From contig NZNC01000005.1 of assembly GCA_002692965.1 (NCBI GenBank), positions 247,134-311,133 of the forward strand: a stretch of 64,000 nucleotides of DNA. The letters run 5' to 3'. The position numbers and the translations under genes are program-made. Position 1 is the stretch's first letter; each line of letters opens with the position of its first letter. The notes beneath the pieces were generated by a model. That model ran no database searches. It saw only the letters and a list, made by a program, of their open reading frames with translations, and had not been told where the DNA came from. Below, piece by piece: positions 41,369 through 50,232 of this stretch. The DNA is from Haliea sp. (GTDB taxonomy: Bacteria > Pseudomonadota > Gammaproteobacteria > Pseudomonadales > Halieaceae).

Positions 41369-42282
41369 CTAAGCCGTCAGGAGGTAGCCGCGCCCGGCGA
41401 CGTGGGCCAGCTGCGCGGGGCGAAAGTCCTGACCCAGGTGCAGTGCGGTAAGGTGTCGCTTGCCGGGGAGCAGGGCCTGCAGACGGTTCTGCCAGGTGTC
41501 GAGGGTATACAGGGTATCCCGAGCTGCCGGGGCCAGATGGCGCACACCGGGGGAGAGTCCCTCGGCGTAGCGGCCCAGGCACTCACCCCGTTCGTTCCAG
41601 ACCAGCACGCAGCCATGGCCTGACTCCAGACTGTGCAGGTGGCCGCGACTGTCGCGGGCCAGGGCAACCGGGCCGTTGCTCGCGTGTCGCTGCCAGGGCT
41701 GGCCGCCCCAGCGGCGCAGGATGCGGCCGTCCAGGTCGATCAGGGTCAGTTGATGGTGGGCGCTGTCCGCCAGCCACAGGGACAGGCCATCGCTGCCGGC
41801 GAGCATGGCGCTCGGGCGCGGGGCGATATCCAGCAAGGAGAGACTGCCGCGCGAGGTGCCATCGGCAGCCAGCAACTGCAGCCGGGCCCGCTCGCGGTCG
41901 AGCAGGGCCAGCTCACCGCCGGCGAGGGCCGCGGCGGCGATATAGGGCGATGCGTGATTCAAGGTACCGGTGAGCGTGCTTGAGTCGGCACTGGCACCGG
42001 CTTTGACCTTGGCATGGACGTCGACGGCCGTTGGCAGGGGGGCCAGTATGCCGCCGCGCAGCTCCCGGCTGAGTCGGCCTGTGTTGTCGCTCCACAGTAG
42101 TTCGCGGCCGGTGCTCAGCGCACGCCGGCCGGGTTCCAGTTCGACGCGCGTGGAGACCGAAGCGTCCGGCGCACCCGACGCCAGGGACAGCGGGGCCAGC
42201 AGACTGCTGCCCCCAAGGATGGCGCCGCCGCGCAGCAGGGCACGCCGGCGCAGCGCGGGGCGCAGGTCAGCGTGACTCGCCA

Positions 42283-42283
<1 letters not shown>
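41369..42283 (-). CDS. Tat-exported beta-propeller-like (NHL-type) protein
   Basis: 304 residues. The N-terminus carries a twin-arginine type signal (PALRRRALLRGGAILGGSSL). The body is built of repeating strand blocks, e.g. GSDGLSLWLADSAHHQLTLI, DLDGRILRRWGGQPW, VALARDSRGHLHSLESGHG, VLVWNERGECLGRYAEGLS and DTLYTLDTWQNRLQALLPG, typical of NHL/SMP-30-like propellers. The start ATG (42283) overlaps the stop of the collagen-like gene. The role is unknown; binding of a ligand or partner in the periplasm or on the surface is inferred. Confidence 0.78.
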
Positions 42284-43166
<883 letters not shown>

Positions 43167-43256
43167 GCTGTGCTCCATGCAGAAGCCAGCGGCTTGCGTC
43201 ACGTGGATGCCTGCCGCTGGCGTTATCAGATTGGATTGACGCTAGCAGTGCCAAGT

Positions 43257-43285
43257 GGCCCGGGCCAAAAGTTTTGGCCCGGGCC
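43257..43285. repeat. 29-base perfect palindrome (terminator-like hairpin)
   Basis: Two copies of the self-palindrome GGCCCGGGCC (43257-43266 and 43276-43285) flank AAAAGTTTT. As RNA it can form a long hairpin in either direction. It lies 81 bases after the stop of the 203-residue exported protein and before the operon's next start, so it may partly terminate the first gene's transcript, or be a protein-binding site. Confidence 0.85.
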
Positions 43286-43366
43286 GTGAGCCAGCGCACA
43301 AAACGCAGTCTTTGGCTCCGCCTGGGCGCCAGCGCTCACCATGTATGGCAGGCGTCTGGCGTCGGC

Positions 43367-43978
43367 TCAGACTTCCTGCAGTTCAAACTCCAGGCGCGCC
43401 GCGCAGACCGCATCGGGCTGCAGCGTGTCGCCAATGGCACAGGCCGGGGCCGGCCCGCCGGCATTGGAAATGGTTGTATCCGGGCAGCTGCCGCCGTTCG
43501 CTCCACCATTAGCCACGCCGGCGAGGAAGACAAAGCCCGGGGCCGCCTGGATGTCGATGATCTGCTGGGTGACGCCGGTGCCATTACCCACGCAGTTGAG
43601 GCCCGGGCTGAGGTCGCCCTGGCCCCCACCGGCCTGGTTGAGGGTGATCAGGGGGGTGATCACGATGGCCTGGGCCAGCTTGGCGCTGCCGGCACCGGTG
43701 GCGACGACGCCCACCATCAGGGCAACGCCCAGCAGGCCGCTGTCTCGCAGCTGGCCGTTGCGGTGCAGCCGGTAGACGACAAGAGCCAGCAGAACCGCCA
43801 GCAGGCCCAGGGCACCGGCACCCAGGGTGGGTACCGCCGCGGTGGAGAAGGGGCCGTAGGTGATGGTCCCCGCACCGCCCGCTACACCGGCGCTGGCGAG
43901 CATCGGTGTGAATAATAGAGCGGCACTGACGATCCGGAAGAGCGAGCGTAGTGTCCCTTGTTTTGTTATTGCTTTCAT
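43367..43978 (-). CDS. Exported protein resembling midcut-by-XrtH family (internal VPTL sorting signal)
   Basis: 203 residues in an unusual order: signal peptide (to about A30), a 15-residue linker (GTITYGPFSTAA), VPTL at 49-52, a transmembrane helix (ALGLLAVLLALVVY), a basic patch (RLHRNGQ), a second hydrophobic helix (GLLGVALMVGVVATGAG), then an exported-type domain of about 100 residues with paired Cys (NCVGNG, SCPDTT, ACAIGD, VCAARL). A sorting signal placed in mid-sequence is how the family named midcut-by-XrtH is described, so I assign it there from memory. It is the first gene of the operon in direction of transcription, after a 194-base divergent spacer. Confidence 0.7.
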   Translation of the reverse strand: MKAITKQGTLRSLFRIVSAALLFTPMLASAGVAGGAGTITYGPFSTAAVPTLGAGALGLLAVLLALVVYRLHRNGQLRDSGLLGVALMVGVVATGAGSAKLAQAIVITPLITLNQAGGGQGDLSPGLNCVGNGTGVTQQIIDIQAAPGFVFLAGVANGGANGGSCPDTTISNAGGPAPACAIGDTLQPDAVCAARLEFELQEV

Positions 43979-44172
43979 GTCTGAGCCCCTTTTGACAAAA
44001 AATTTGAACTAAGTTACTTGCCTTTAGAAGGCCCTGTAAAGCACCAAAATGATGCATTTTCTCCGCTTTTCCAGAGACAAGGGCACTGCAATTTGCGACC
44101 ATCGGCTACCAACCTTCTCAGTTTAATGTATGCGGCAGGCCACGCCCCACCGCCTGCTCTCGGTGATTGCTT

Positions 44173-45498
44173 TTGATTTCAACCGCTCGTTTATTGCTTG
44201 GGTTCGTCTGTGCTGTTGCACTATCGAGCTTGCTTGTCGCATTGATCCTTCTCATGCTCACGTTCCCCTGGGCAGAAACGGATGACGCCGCGCCGCTGGC
44301 GCTGGATGGCGCGGACTTCAGCGTCGTCATGGCGTCCAAAGTGGGCGAGCAAGCCGGGCGGCCTGTTATCGAGGCGTTCCGGCAAGGCCAGGGGGTGTTT
44401 GCCCTGCAGCAAAACCTCGACGTGCAGGGCCGGCCTGTGGTCAGGCTCGATATGCAAGGGATCCGCGCGAACATGCGTTTGCTGCTAATGTGGCGCACAG
44501 CGGCTGATCCCGCACAAGAGTACGCCGCGCGCCTTTTCCGTAGCGAAGACGGAGTGAGTTGGCACGACCTAGGAGACGCGGAAGGCTGGGAGGGCACCCT
44601 CACCGATCTGGCCGTGGTGGCCCTGGGGCGTGCGGGAGATCGCCCCCTGGCATTGCGTTCGGTGACGCTACAACCGTCCCGGCCCACCACACAATTCGCC
44701 AGCCTCTGGACGGCCTGGACGACGTATCAGCCCTGGACCCAAAGCACCATCAACTACCTCCGACACGAAGTCGCCGATGGCTCCCCTTCGCCGCTTCCGC
44801 TTGTCGCGCTGTGCTGCGGGGTGGCAATCCTGTTCGGTGGTTTTCTGTGGTGGCTTGTCTCGCGTTTAAGTTTTCGCAACACTGCGGTGCTCGCCCGTGA
44901 GTTTCCGTGGCGTCGGAGGTGGCTGCAATCGGCGGTGGTGGTGGCACTAGTCGGTTGGCTGTTCCTGGATGGCCTTTGGTTGCAGCAAATGCTGTCAGCT
45001 AATCGCAGTGCCTGGGAGCGTTTTTCCGGTAAATCCACGGATGAGCGTTTTCTCGCGGATTGGGACGGCGCGGTCTACCGCCTTGCCCAGCACCTGAAAG
45101 GGTCCGTATTGCCCGAGGAGCGACAACACATTCTGTTGTTGGAAGAGGGTGTGATTCGGGCGCACCGCGAACCGCATCCACTGCGTCTGCGCTATCACCT
45201 GCTGCCTGAACATCATATCACCGCCATCGTCGGATTTAATGGCGACGGCCTCCTCGTGGCACCTGATGTGGAGGACCCTGACGAAGCGCTGGAAAAACGT
45301 ATCGAGGGCTTGCAAGACAACACCCGGATCGACCTGATTTTGGTACGGCGCCGTAGCCCCGAGGGGGTGAGTCATCAGACTCAAAGACAACTTGGACTCC
45401 TGCCTGGCCTGGATACTCGCGTGGTTTACCGCGCCAGAAACCTGACGCTTTACCAACTGCTGGCACCGCGTATTCCCGAGGAGCAAGTCCGTGACTGA
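44173..45498 (+). CDS. Unrecognised membrane protein with large extracytoplasmic domain
   Basis: About 441 residues; I do not recognise the family. It has an N-terminal hydrophobic helix (LLGFVCAVALSSLLVALILL), a domain of about 170 residues rich in strands (GRPVVRLDMQGIRANMRLLL, SEDGVSWHDLGDAEGW), two further helices (LVALCCGVAILFGGFLWWLV and SAVVVALVGWLFLDGLWL) and a C-terminal domain (RHILLLEEG-like region, LLPEHHITAIVGFNGDG). The codon use and base composition are less GC-rich than the neighbours. TTG at 44173 follows GGTGA; TTG at 44167 is equally possible. Its end overlaps the next gene by 8 bases, so the two form a pair. Confidence 0.7.
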   Translation: MISTARLLLGFVCAVALSSLLVALILLMLTFPWAETDDAAPLALDGADFSVVMASKVGEQAGRPVIEAFRQGQGVFALQQNLDVQGRPVVRLDMQGIRANMRLLLMWRTAADPAQEYAARLFRSEDGVSWHDLGDAEGWEGTLTDLAVVALGRAGDRPLALRSVTLQPSRPTTQFASLWTAWTTYQPWTQSTINYLRHEVADGSPSPLPLVALCCGVAILFGGFLWWLVSRLSFRNTAVLAREFPWRRRWLQSAVVVALVGWLFLDGLWLQQMLSANRSAWERFSGKSTDERFLADWDGAVYRLAQHLKGSVLPEERQHILLLEEGVIRAHREPHPLRLRYHLLPEHHITAIVGFNGDGLLVAPDVEDPDEALEKRIEGLQDNTRIDLILVRRRSPEGVSHQTQRQLGLLPGLDTRVVYRARNLTLYQLLAPRIPEEQVRD

Positions 45499-46933
45499 CT
45501 CTTTCTCCCTGTTGGGCCTTCTTGTTTCGTTACTGACGCCCTGGCTGTTCGGCGGGCTGTTACTTCGCCGCTGGCTGGGACGCGGATGGCACTGGGCACT
45601 GATTGCCGGTCACGGTTTCCTGCTGGGCTATCTGCTGATAACGGTGGTTATGCGGTTGTGGGATGCCCTGGGGCTGAAACTTGCGTTCTGGCCGATAGTG
45701 GGGATGTTGGCTGTCATGGCGGGAGTTTTACTCGGGTTGAAGCGCGGCGCTCAGGACCAGGACGGAGTGCTTGCCAACACACCGCAGGAGGCCTCGCGAA
45801 GCCCTCGAGTCTTGAAACTTGGTGCCGTGTTACTGCTGGGATTGGCCGCTGTGCATTGGTTGAGCGCGGTTTGGGAGATTGTCCAGCGTCCGCTGTATCC
45901 GTGGGATGCCTGGTCCGCCTGGGTGCCGAAGACCGTGCAGTTTTTCCATGCTCGCAGTCTGGATTTTGAACTGGTCACAATCGGCGCAAAACACGCTGAA
46001 ACCGTGAACGTGATCCACCTCTGGAGCATGCTGGGGACGGGCGTTTCGGCGCACCCGCTGTTGCAGCTGCCCTGGGCGATGGCTTTCCTGGCCCTGCTAC
46101 TTGGTGTCTTTGGGCATGCGCGGCATCTGGGTTTCTCGGTGCCGGTGGCGGCGCTGACCTGCTACCTCGTTTCCAGTCTTCCCTATGTCGGCATTCATGC
46201 TGCACTGGCAGGCTACGCCGACCTCTGGGTACTGCTGGCCTTTTCCCTGAGTGTCATGGCGCTGAGTTTGCGCGATAGACGCCTGATCTGGGTGGTGCCG
46301 CTCTACATCGTCGCCTGTGTGAGCATCAAACGGGCCGGTGTGGGCATGGCGGGTATTCTGCTGCTGTGCTTGCTCGCACCCCGGATGTGGTTTGGGCTCA
46401 AGGCCTTGCGCCGCCAATTGGAGACGCCACGCAGCCGGCAGCTGCTCGCCTTGCTGGGGGGCGAAGTCCTGATTGTGGCAGGGCTGGTTATTTTTGTCGG
46501 GATGACTTTCAGAGTGCCCCTGCCTGGGTTGGCGCCCCTCGAAATCTCAGGCAACATCGTGACCCTCTCCTGGGCAGGTGTGTATGAGTTGAACTATGAG
46601 CCGATCTGGGAGCCTTTGTGGCAGAACCTGTACCTGTCGGCTAACTGGCACTTGCTGTACTACCTGTTGCCCGTCGGCATCGTGGCCGTGGTCGTGACTC
46701 GCCACTGGTCCCTGGTGCGCCAGCCTCTCGTTGTGGCACCGCTCCTTGGGCTGGTATTTGGTGCGAGCTTCCACGCGCTGGTGCAGCCCTGGGCGGCCTA
46801 CGACCAGACGGGGCTGACCCGGGCGCTGATGTACAGTGCACCGGGCCTTGTCCTGTGGCTGGTTTTGGTAGTGCTTACCCTCTCAAGAGCCCCTGGTAGC
46901 CACTCAAGCGAGCCGGGGCTGCAGAGGGCTTGA
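45491..46933 (+). CDS. Polytopic membrane protein, GT-C glycosyltransferase-like
   Basis: 480 residues with roughly ten or more transmembrane helices. The loop after the third or fourth helix reads YPWDAWSAWVPKTVQFF with HAETVNVIHLW and, further on, ALAGYADLWVLLAFS; acidic and aromatic motifs of this type in the first extracytoplasmic loops are seen in GT-C enzymes of the PMT/GT39 kind that use lipid-linked sugars. This is a fold-level guess only. It overlaps the previous gene by 8 bases and is convergent, 5 bases apart, with an exported protein that has a sorting-type tail. Confidence 0.65.
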   Translation: MTDSFSLLGLLVSLLTPWLFGGLLLRRWLGRGWHWALIAGHGFLLGYLLITVVMRLWDALGLKLAFWPIVGMLAVMAGVLLGLKRGAQDQDGVLANTPQEASRSPRVLKLGAVLLLGLAAVHWLSAVWEIVQRPLYPWDAWSAWVPKTVQFFHARSLDFELVTIGAKHAETVNVIHLWSMLGTGVSAHPLLQLPWAMAFLALLLGVFGHARHLGFSVPVAALTCYLVSSLPYVGIHAALAGYADLWVLLAFSLSVMALSLRDRRLIWVVPLYIVACVSIKRAGVGMAGILLLCLLAPRMWFGLKALRRQLETPRSRQLLALLGGEVLIVAGLVIFVGMTFRVPLPGLAPLEISGNIVTLSWAGVYELNYEPIWEPLWQNLYLSANWHLLYYLLPVGIVAVVVTRHWSLVRQPLVVAPLLGLVFGASFHALVQPWAAYDQTGLTRALMYSAPGLVLWLVLVVLTLSRAPGSHSSEPGLQRA

Positions 46934-46938
46934 AGCGT

Positions 46939-47610
46939 TTAGCCGCGCAGGCGTCGTGCACCCGCGAAGCCAAACAAACCGGCGAGGGCAAGCAGGCCCC
47001 AGAGCGGCAGGGGCGGCACCGGTACAGCTTCAGTCACAGGAGGCGGTGGCAATTCGCCGCCGACCTGGATAGTGATGAAAGCGCCACTGCTGGCGTCGAC
47101 CACGGTATAGGTGCCCGGGATCAGACCGACCGTGGCGAGGTCGGTGTCCGTCTGCGTCCAGGTGGCGTCCGGAGTCCAGACACCACCGACCAGGTCGGCT
47201 TGGACCACCCCGAGACCGGGAACGCGCTCCCCGCCTTCCCGGGTGTAAATGTGAAAGGAGCGGGTGGCGGTGGAGGTCCAGTTGAAGTTGGAGCTGGCAA
47301 AGGGGCCCGTGGGCGCGTCCCAGGCGCTGTAATCGGTACCGGCACTGAAGCCGAAGTGCGCGTCGGTGCTGCCGCTGGCAGTGTCGCCCATGATATCGGT
47401 TTCGCCATTTTCCTCGATGCCGATGCCGCCCCAGCTCTCTGGGGCGACCGGCGTCAGGTCATTGGTATCGATGCTGCCCGAGGCGGTCATAGTGACATCA
47501 CCACCGGCGGTTTCCTCGAAATGGAAGTAGAGCTGGGCCTGTGCCGATGCGGCGCTCAAGAGCAGGCCGGCCAGCAGGCCACCTTTGGCGATATTCGTGG
47601 CAGCTTTCAT
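46939..47610 (-). CDS. Exported protein with PLPLWG-type C-terminal sorting tail
   Basis: 223 residues: signal peptide to about A25 (SAASAQA), a strand-rich domain without Cys (YFHFEETAGGDVTMTASGSI, SFHIYTREGG, GVWTPDATWTQTDTDLATVG), a Pro-rich hinge (GGELPPPPVTEAVPVPP), then LPLWGLLALAGLFGFAGARRLRG: motif, helix, Arg tail. The LWG before the helix fits IPTLxxWG-like exosortase signals better than classic PEP-CTERM. The function of the mature domain is unknown. GGGGGAGACG precedes the ATG. Confidence 0.75.
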   Translation of the reverse strand: MKAATNIAKGGLLAGLLLSAASAQAQLYFHFEETAGGDVTMTASGSIDTNDLTPVAPESWGGIGIEENGETDIMGDTASGSTDAHFGFSAGTDYSAWDAPTGPFASSNFNWTSTATRSFHIYTREGGERVPGLGVVQADLVGGVWTPDATWTQTDTDLATVGLIPGTYTVVDASSGAFITIQVGGELPPPPVTEAVPVPPLPLWGLLALAGLFGFAGARRLRG

Positions 47611-47779
47611 GATCGTCTCCCCCTTCTTTCTTTTAAAGCGTAAAGGCTTAGTCCCAAAGGGGTGTGCGCGTAAAGCTGGCGCTGAGCGTCCCTGCTCCGA
47701 AGCCCGATCACACGCCCTGCGATGCTCCTGCCCGGGTGCTCATGTATCCTTGCAAGTCCTTGGCACACGACTGGACGCC

Positions 47780-48883
47780 GTGAAAATCTCCCTGCTCATG
47801 ATCAGCTTTGCCGGCGGCGGCGTCACTCGTGTGATGCTGAGCCTGGCGGAAGGCTTGTTGAGCCGGGGTATCGCGGTGGACCTGCTGGTGCTGCGGGCCT
47901 CGGGGGAGCTTTTGCCGCAGCTTCCCCCGGGTGCCAGGGTGGTGGACTTGCAAGCCGCCAGCACCCTGCGGGCCTTGTTCCCCCTGTTGCGCTACCTCGC
48001 CAGGGAGAGACCCTCGGCCGTGCTCTCGGCAACCACGCGCATCAACTGCGCTGCGGTGTGTGCCTGGTGGCTCGCGGGCCGGCGCGGCCGGCTGGTGCTG
48101 AGCGAGCACACCACGCCGAGCCACTTTCTGCGCACACAGCGTGGCATCAGCGCGCGCCTCGTGCCCCGCCTGATGCGCTGGAGCTACCCACATGCCAGTG
48201 CCGTCGTCGCGGTGTCCCGCCAGGTTGCCGACGATGTCGCCGCCTGTGCCGCCCTGGACCCGCGCCAGCTGCGGGTGGTGCATAACCCGGTGGTCAGCGA
48301 GCAGCTCTATGCACAGGCGAACGAAGCGCTGCAGCACCCCTGGTTTGAGCCCGGCGCCGCCCCGGTCATTCTCGCGGTCGGTCGCCTGTCGGTGGAGAAG
48401 GATTTCCTGGTCCTGATCAAGGCCTTTGCCCGCCTGCGCAAGCAGCGCGACGCGCGCTTGTTGATTCTCGGGGAAGGCGCGGAACGCGAGGCGCTTCAGG
48501 CCGATATCGATCGACTGGGCCTGGCCGAAGACGTTCAACTGGCAGGCTTTGTCGATAACCCCTACGCCTACATGCGCGCCGCCGCCGTGGTCGTGCTCAG
48601 TTCGCGCACGGAGGCGATGCCCACGGTGCTGATTGAGGCGCTGGCCTGCGGGGCGACGGTGGTCGCCACCGACTGCCCCCACGGTCCCGCGGAGATTCTC
48701 GAAGGCGGCCGCTGGGGGCAGCTGGTCCCGGTGGGCGATGTCGTGGCCATGGCCTCGGCCATCGAGGCGGCATTAGCGACACCCCGCGATGGCCGTGGGC
48801 GGGAGCGCGCAGCGCACTTTTCCCGGGAGGCCGCGGTGGCGGGCTACCTGGGAGTGCTGGGCACAAGTAGTGAACTGTCGTAA
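47780..48883 (+). CDS. GT4-family glycosyltransferase
   Basis: 367 residues with a two-Rossmann GT-B fold. The N-terminal SFAGGGVTRVMLSLAEGLL and C-terminal VILAVGRLSVEKDFLVLIKAF, LLILGEGAEREALQ, AAAVVVLSSRTEAMPTVLIEAL (EX7E-type) are GT4 signatures. Likely a cytoplasmic sugar transferase in surface glycan synthesis. GTG at 47780 was chosen; no strong ribosome binding site is visible, and longer in-frame sequence upstream has no family similarity. It stands apart from the main EPS locus that begins at 57 kb. Confidence 0.88.
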   Translation: MKISLLMISFAGGGVTRVMLSLAEGLLSRGIAVDLLVLRASGELLPQLPPGARVVDLQAASTLRALFPLLRYLARERPSAVLSATTRINCAAVCAWWLAGRRGRLVLSEHTTPSHFLRTQRGISARLVPRLMRWSYPHASAVVAVSRQVADDVAACAALDPRQLRVVHNPVVSEQLYAQANEALQHPWFEPGAAPVILAVGRLSVEKDFLVLIKAFARLRKQRDARLLILGEGAEREALQADIDRLGLAEDVQLAGFVDNPYAYMRAAAVVVLSSRTEAMPTVLIEALACGATVVATDCPHGPAEILEGGRWGQLVPVGDVVAMASAIEAALATPRDGRGRERAAHFSREAAVAGYLGVLGTSSELS

Positions 48884-48890
48884 GTCGCCT

Positions 48891-49832
48891 TCAAGATCCC
48901 GGTGTACAGCGACCTTCGAATACCTCCTCGAGGCTGCCGGCCACCAGGATTTCATCCGCCCAGGCTTCCAGCTGCTCCGCAGTAGCCGCTGCCAGTCGTT
49001 CAGTGGCCCACTCGGGCAGCTCGCCGAAGCGGCGGGTCAGCAGGCGCTGGAGGGTCCGGCACTGACCCTGCTTCTGGCCCTTCTCCAAGCCCTCTTCAAG
49101 GCCTTGTTCAAGCCCTTCTTCCAGCCCCTCCCGCCGAGCGGACCCAATACTCAGGTTCCAGTTGATGCGGCCCCATTCGCGGGCCTCCGCCAGGCGCTGG
49201 GCCTCCTCGTCAGCACTGAGCTGCCGAATACTCCCCATGGCTTTCTTGACGGGTTCGTGGGTGATATCTGACATGACCGACTCCTCCTGCCAATGCTCGA
49301 AAAAGCGCACCCAGTCCCCGGCGGGGGCGGGTTCCTGCCCCAGGCGATCGGCTTTTTTCAATTCAATCACGGTCAATTGTAGCTCGCTTCCCAGTACCAC
49401 GTCAGGCTGGTTGGCGTCACGCATCTCGAAGCGCCAGAGTGCCCGCTGCCGTTGGGCGTCGTTGGCCAGGAATAGATCGAAATCCAGCAAATGGATCCCG
49501 ATGGCGCTGGTCATGGCCTGGTACTCCTTGCCGGCATTCAGCTGTTGCGAGAGCAGACGCGCGAGATAGAACAGGCTGCGGGCACCCCAGTCGCGCTGTC
49601 GCTGCATTTCGATATTGTACTGGTGCCCGTCCACACAGCGAGCGCGGACGTCCAACACAATGCCCTTGCTGCCCAACTCAGAGGCGTCGATGGTTGGATT
49701 CATGATTTCCACCGACTCCACCTGCGGAAGATCCGGCCGCAGGTCGTTGATCAGCGCGACCGTCAGCTCCGGGTCCCCGGCAAACAGGCGCTTGAACACA
49801 TAGTCGTTTTTCGGATCCAGCAAGGTAAACAT
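48891..49832 (-). CDS. Rpn-family PD-(D/E)XK nuclease/transposase-like protein, copy 1
   Basis: 313 residues. MFTLLDPKNDYVFKRLFA is the PDDEXK_2 (Rpn) start; the nuclease carboxylates fall at D61 and E75-x-Q77 (IVLDVRARCVDGHQYNIEMQ). A coiled-coil segment with EGLEEGLEQGLEEGLEKGQ follows and a C-terminal DUF4351-like helical domain (RLLTRRFGELPEWATERLA). Rpn proteins promote RecA-independent recombination in E. coli or act in phage defence; which applies is unknown. Compared with copy 2 it lacks two residues (Val-Gln) just after the ExQ motif. ATG at 49832 follows GGAGGG. Confidence 0.85.
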   Translation of the reverse strand: MFTLLDPKNDYVFKRLFAGDPELTVALINDLRPDLPQVESVEIMNPTIDASELGSKGIVLDVRARCVDGHQYNIEMQRQRDWGARSLFYLARLLSQQLNAGKEYQAMTSAIGIHLLDFDLFLANDAQRQRALWRFEMRDANQPDVVLGSELQLTVIELKKADRLGQEPAPAGDWVRFFEHWQEESVMSDITHEPVKKAMGSIRQLSADEEAQRLAEAREWGRINWNLSIGSARREGLEEGLEQGLEEGLEKGQKQGQCRTLQRLLTRRFGELPEWATERLAAATAEQLEAWADEILVAGSLEEVFEGRCTPGS

Positions 49833-49930
49833 GCCACCCTCCGTGGCAGCCGTTGCTTTCCATCCCATCCCTGGGACGATTCAGGATCGCCCGAAAACCC
49901 ACGGCCGGCAAGCCACTGCCCGCATTCGAT

Positions 49931-49962
49931 GGAAAGGACGCCTCCGCGGAGATCCTGCTCAG
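49931..49962. repeat. CTCCGCGGAG palindromic motif, copy A
   Basis: GGAAAGGACGCCTCCGCGGA begins the element, followed by gatcctgctcag. Shares its core and flanks with three other sites at 54262, 54333 and 55417. It sits upstream of rpn copy 1. Confidence 0.75.
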
Positions 49963-50090
49963 AAATGATCTCCAAACAAGGCCGCCACTTCATCCGCTGA
50001 CTGCGGCCGCACCACCCGCGCCACTTCGACTCCGTCTTGCATCAGCACCAGGGTAGGCCACAGCTTCACCCGGAACGAGCGGCCGGGGCC
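49959..50090 (-). pseudogene. Thioredoxin-like gene remnant (3' end only)
   Basis: The last 40 or so codons of a thioredoxin-like gene: [20 protein letters not shown], then [19 protein letters not shown] and stop. The intact relative lies at 55445-55765, where the same stretch reads [20 protein letters not shown]. The active-site half is missing; homology stops at about 50090, where galE-derived sequence begins on the other strand. Confidence 0.85.
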
Positions 50091-50229
50091 CTACGACATC
50101 GTGGCCCGACGCCCAGGGGGTGTGGCGGCTTTGACGGCCGATCCGTCGCTAGCGGTGGCGGAGCTGGGTATCGAGCGGATGTGCGAGGACGCCTGGCGCT
50201 GGCAGAGCGGAAACCCCCGGGGCTACGGG
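50089..50229 (+). pseudogene. galE remnant (3' end only)
   Basis: The open frame reads [47 protein letters not shown], matching the last 50 codons of the intact galE at 55872-56879 ([20 protein letters not shown] ...) with one small in-frame deletion where the intact gene has GWRAELDIAAMC. It has no start and no stop of its own before the helicase gene. It is joined head-on to the thioredoxin remnant, so everything between trx codon ~65 and galE codon ~282 was lost. Confidence 0.87.
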
Positions 50230-50232
50230 CGC

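Larger units (their letters stand above)
48891..50085. repeat. Duplicated segment, left copy (rpn plus thioredoxin 3' end)
   Basis: About 1.2 kb that aligns along its length with 54371-55575, including the rpn gene, its leader, the CTCCGCGGAG motif and the end of the adjacent thioredoxin gene. The leader and thioredoxin parts differ only by scattered substitutions. Direct orientation. Confidence 0.85.

Noticed and set aside
45491..46933. The polytopic protein as the missing exosortase
   Set aside because: I could not find the Cys-Arg-His arrangement of exosortases in its helices, and it is longer than a typical minimal exosortase.
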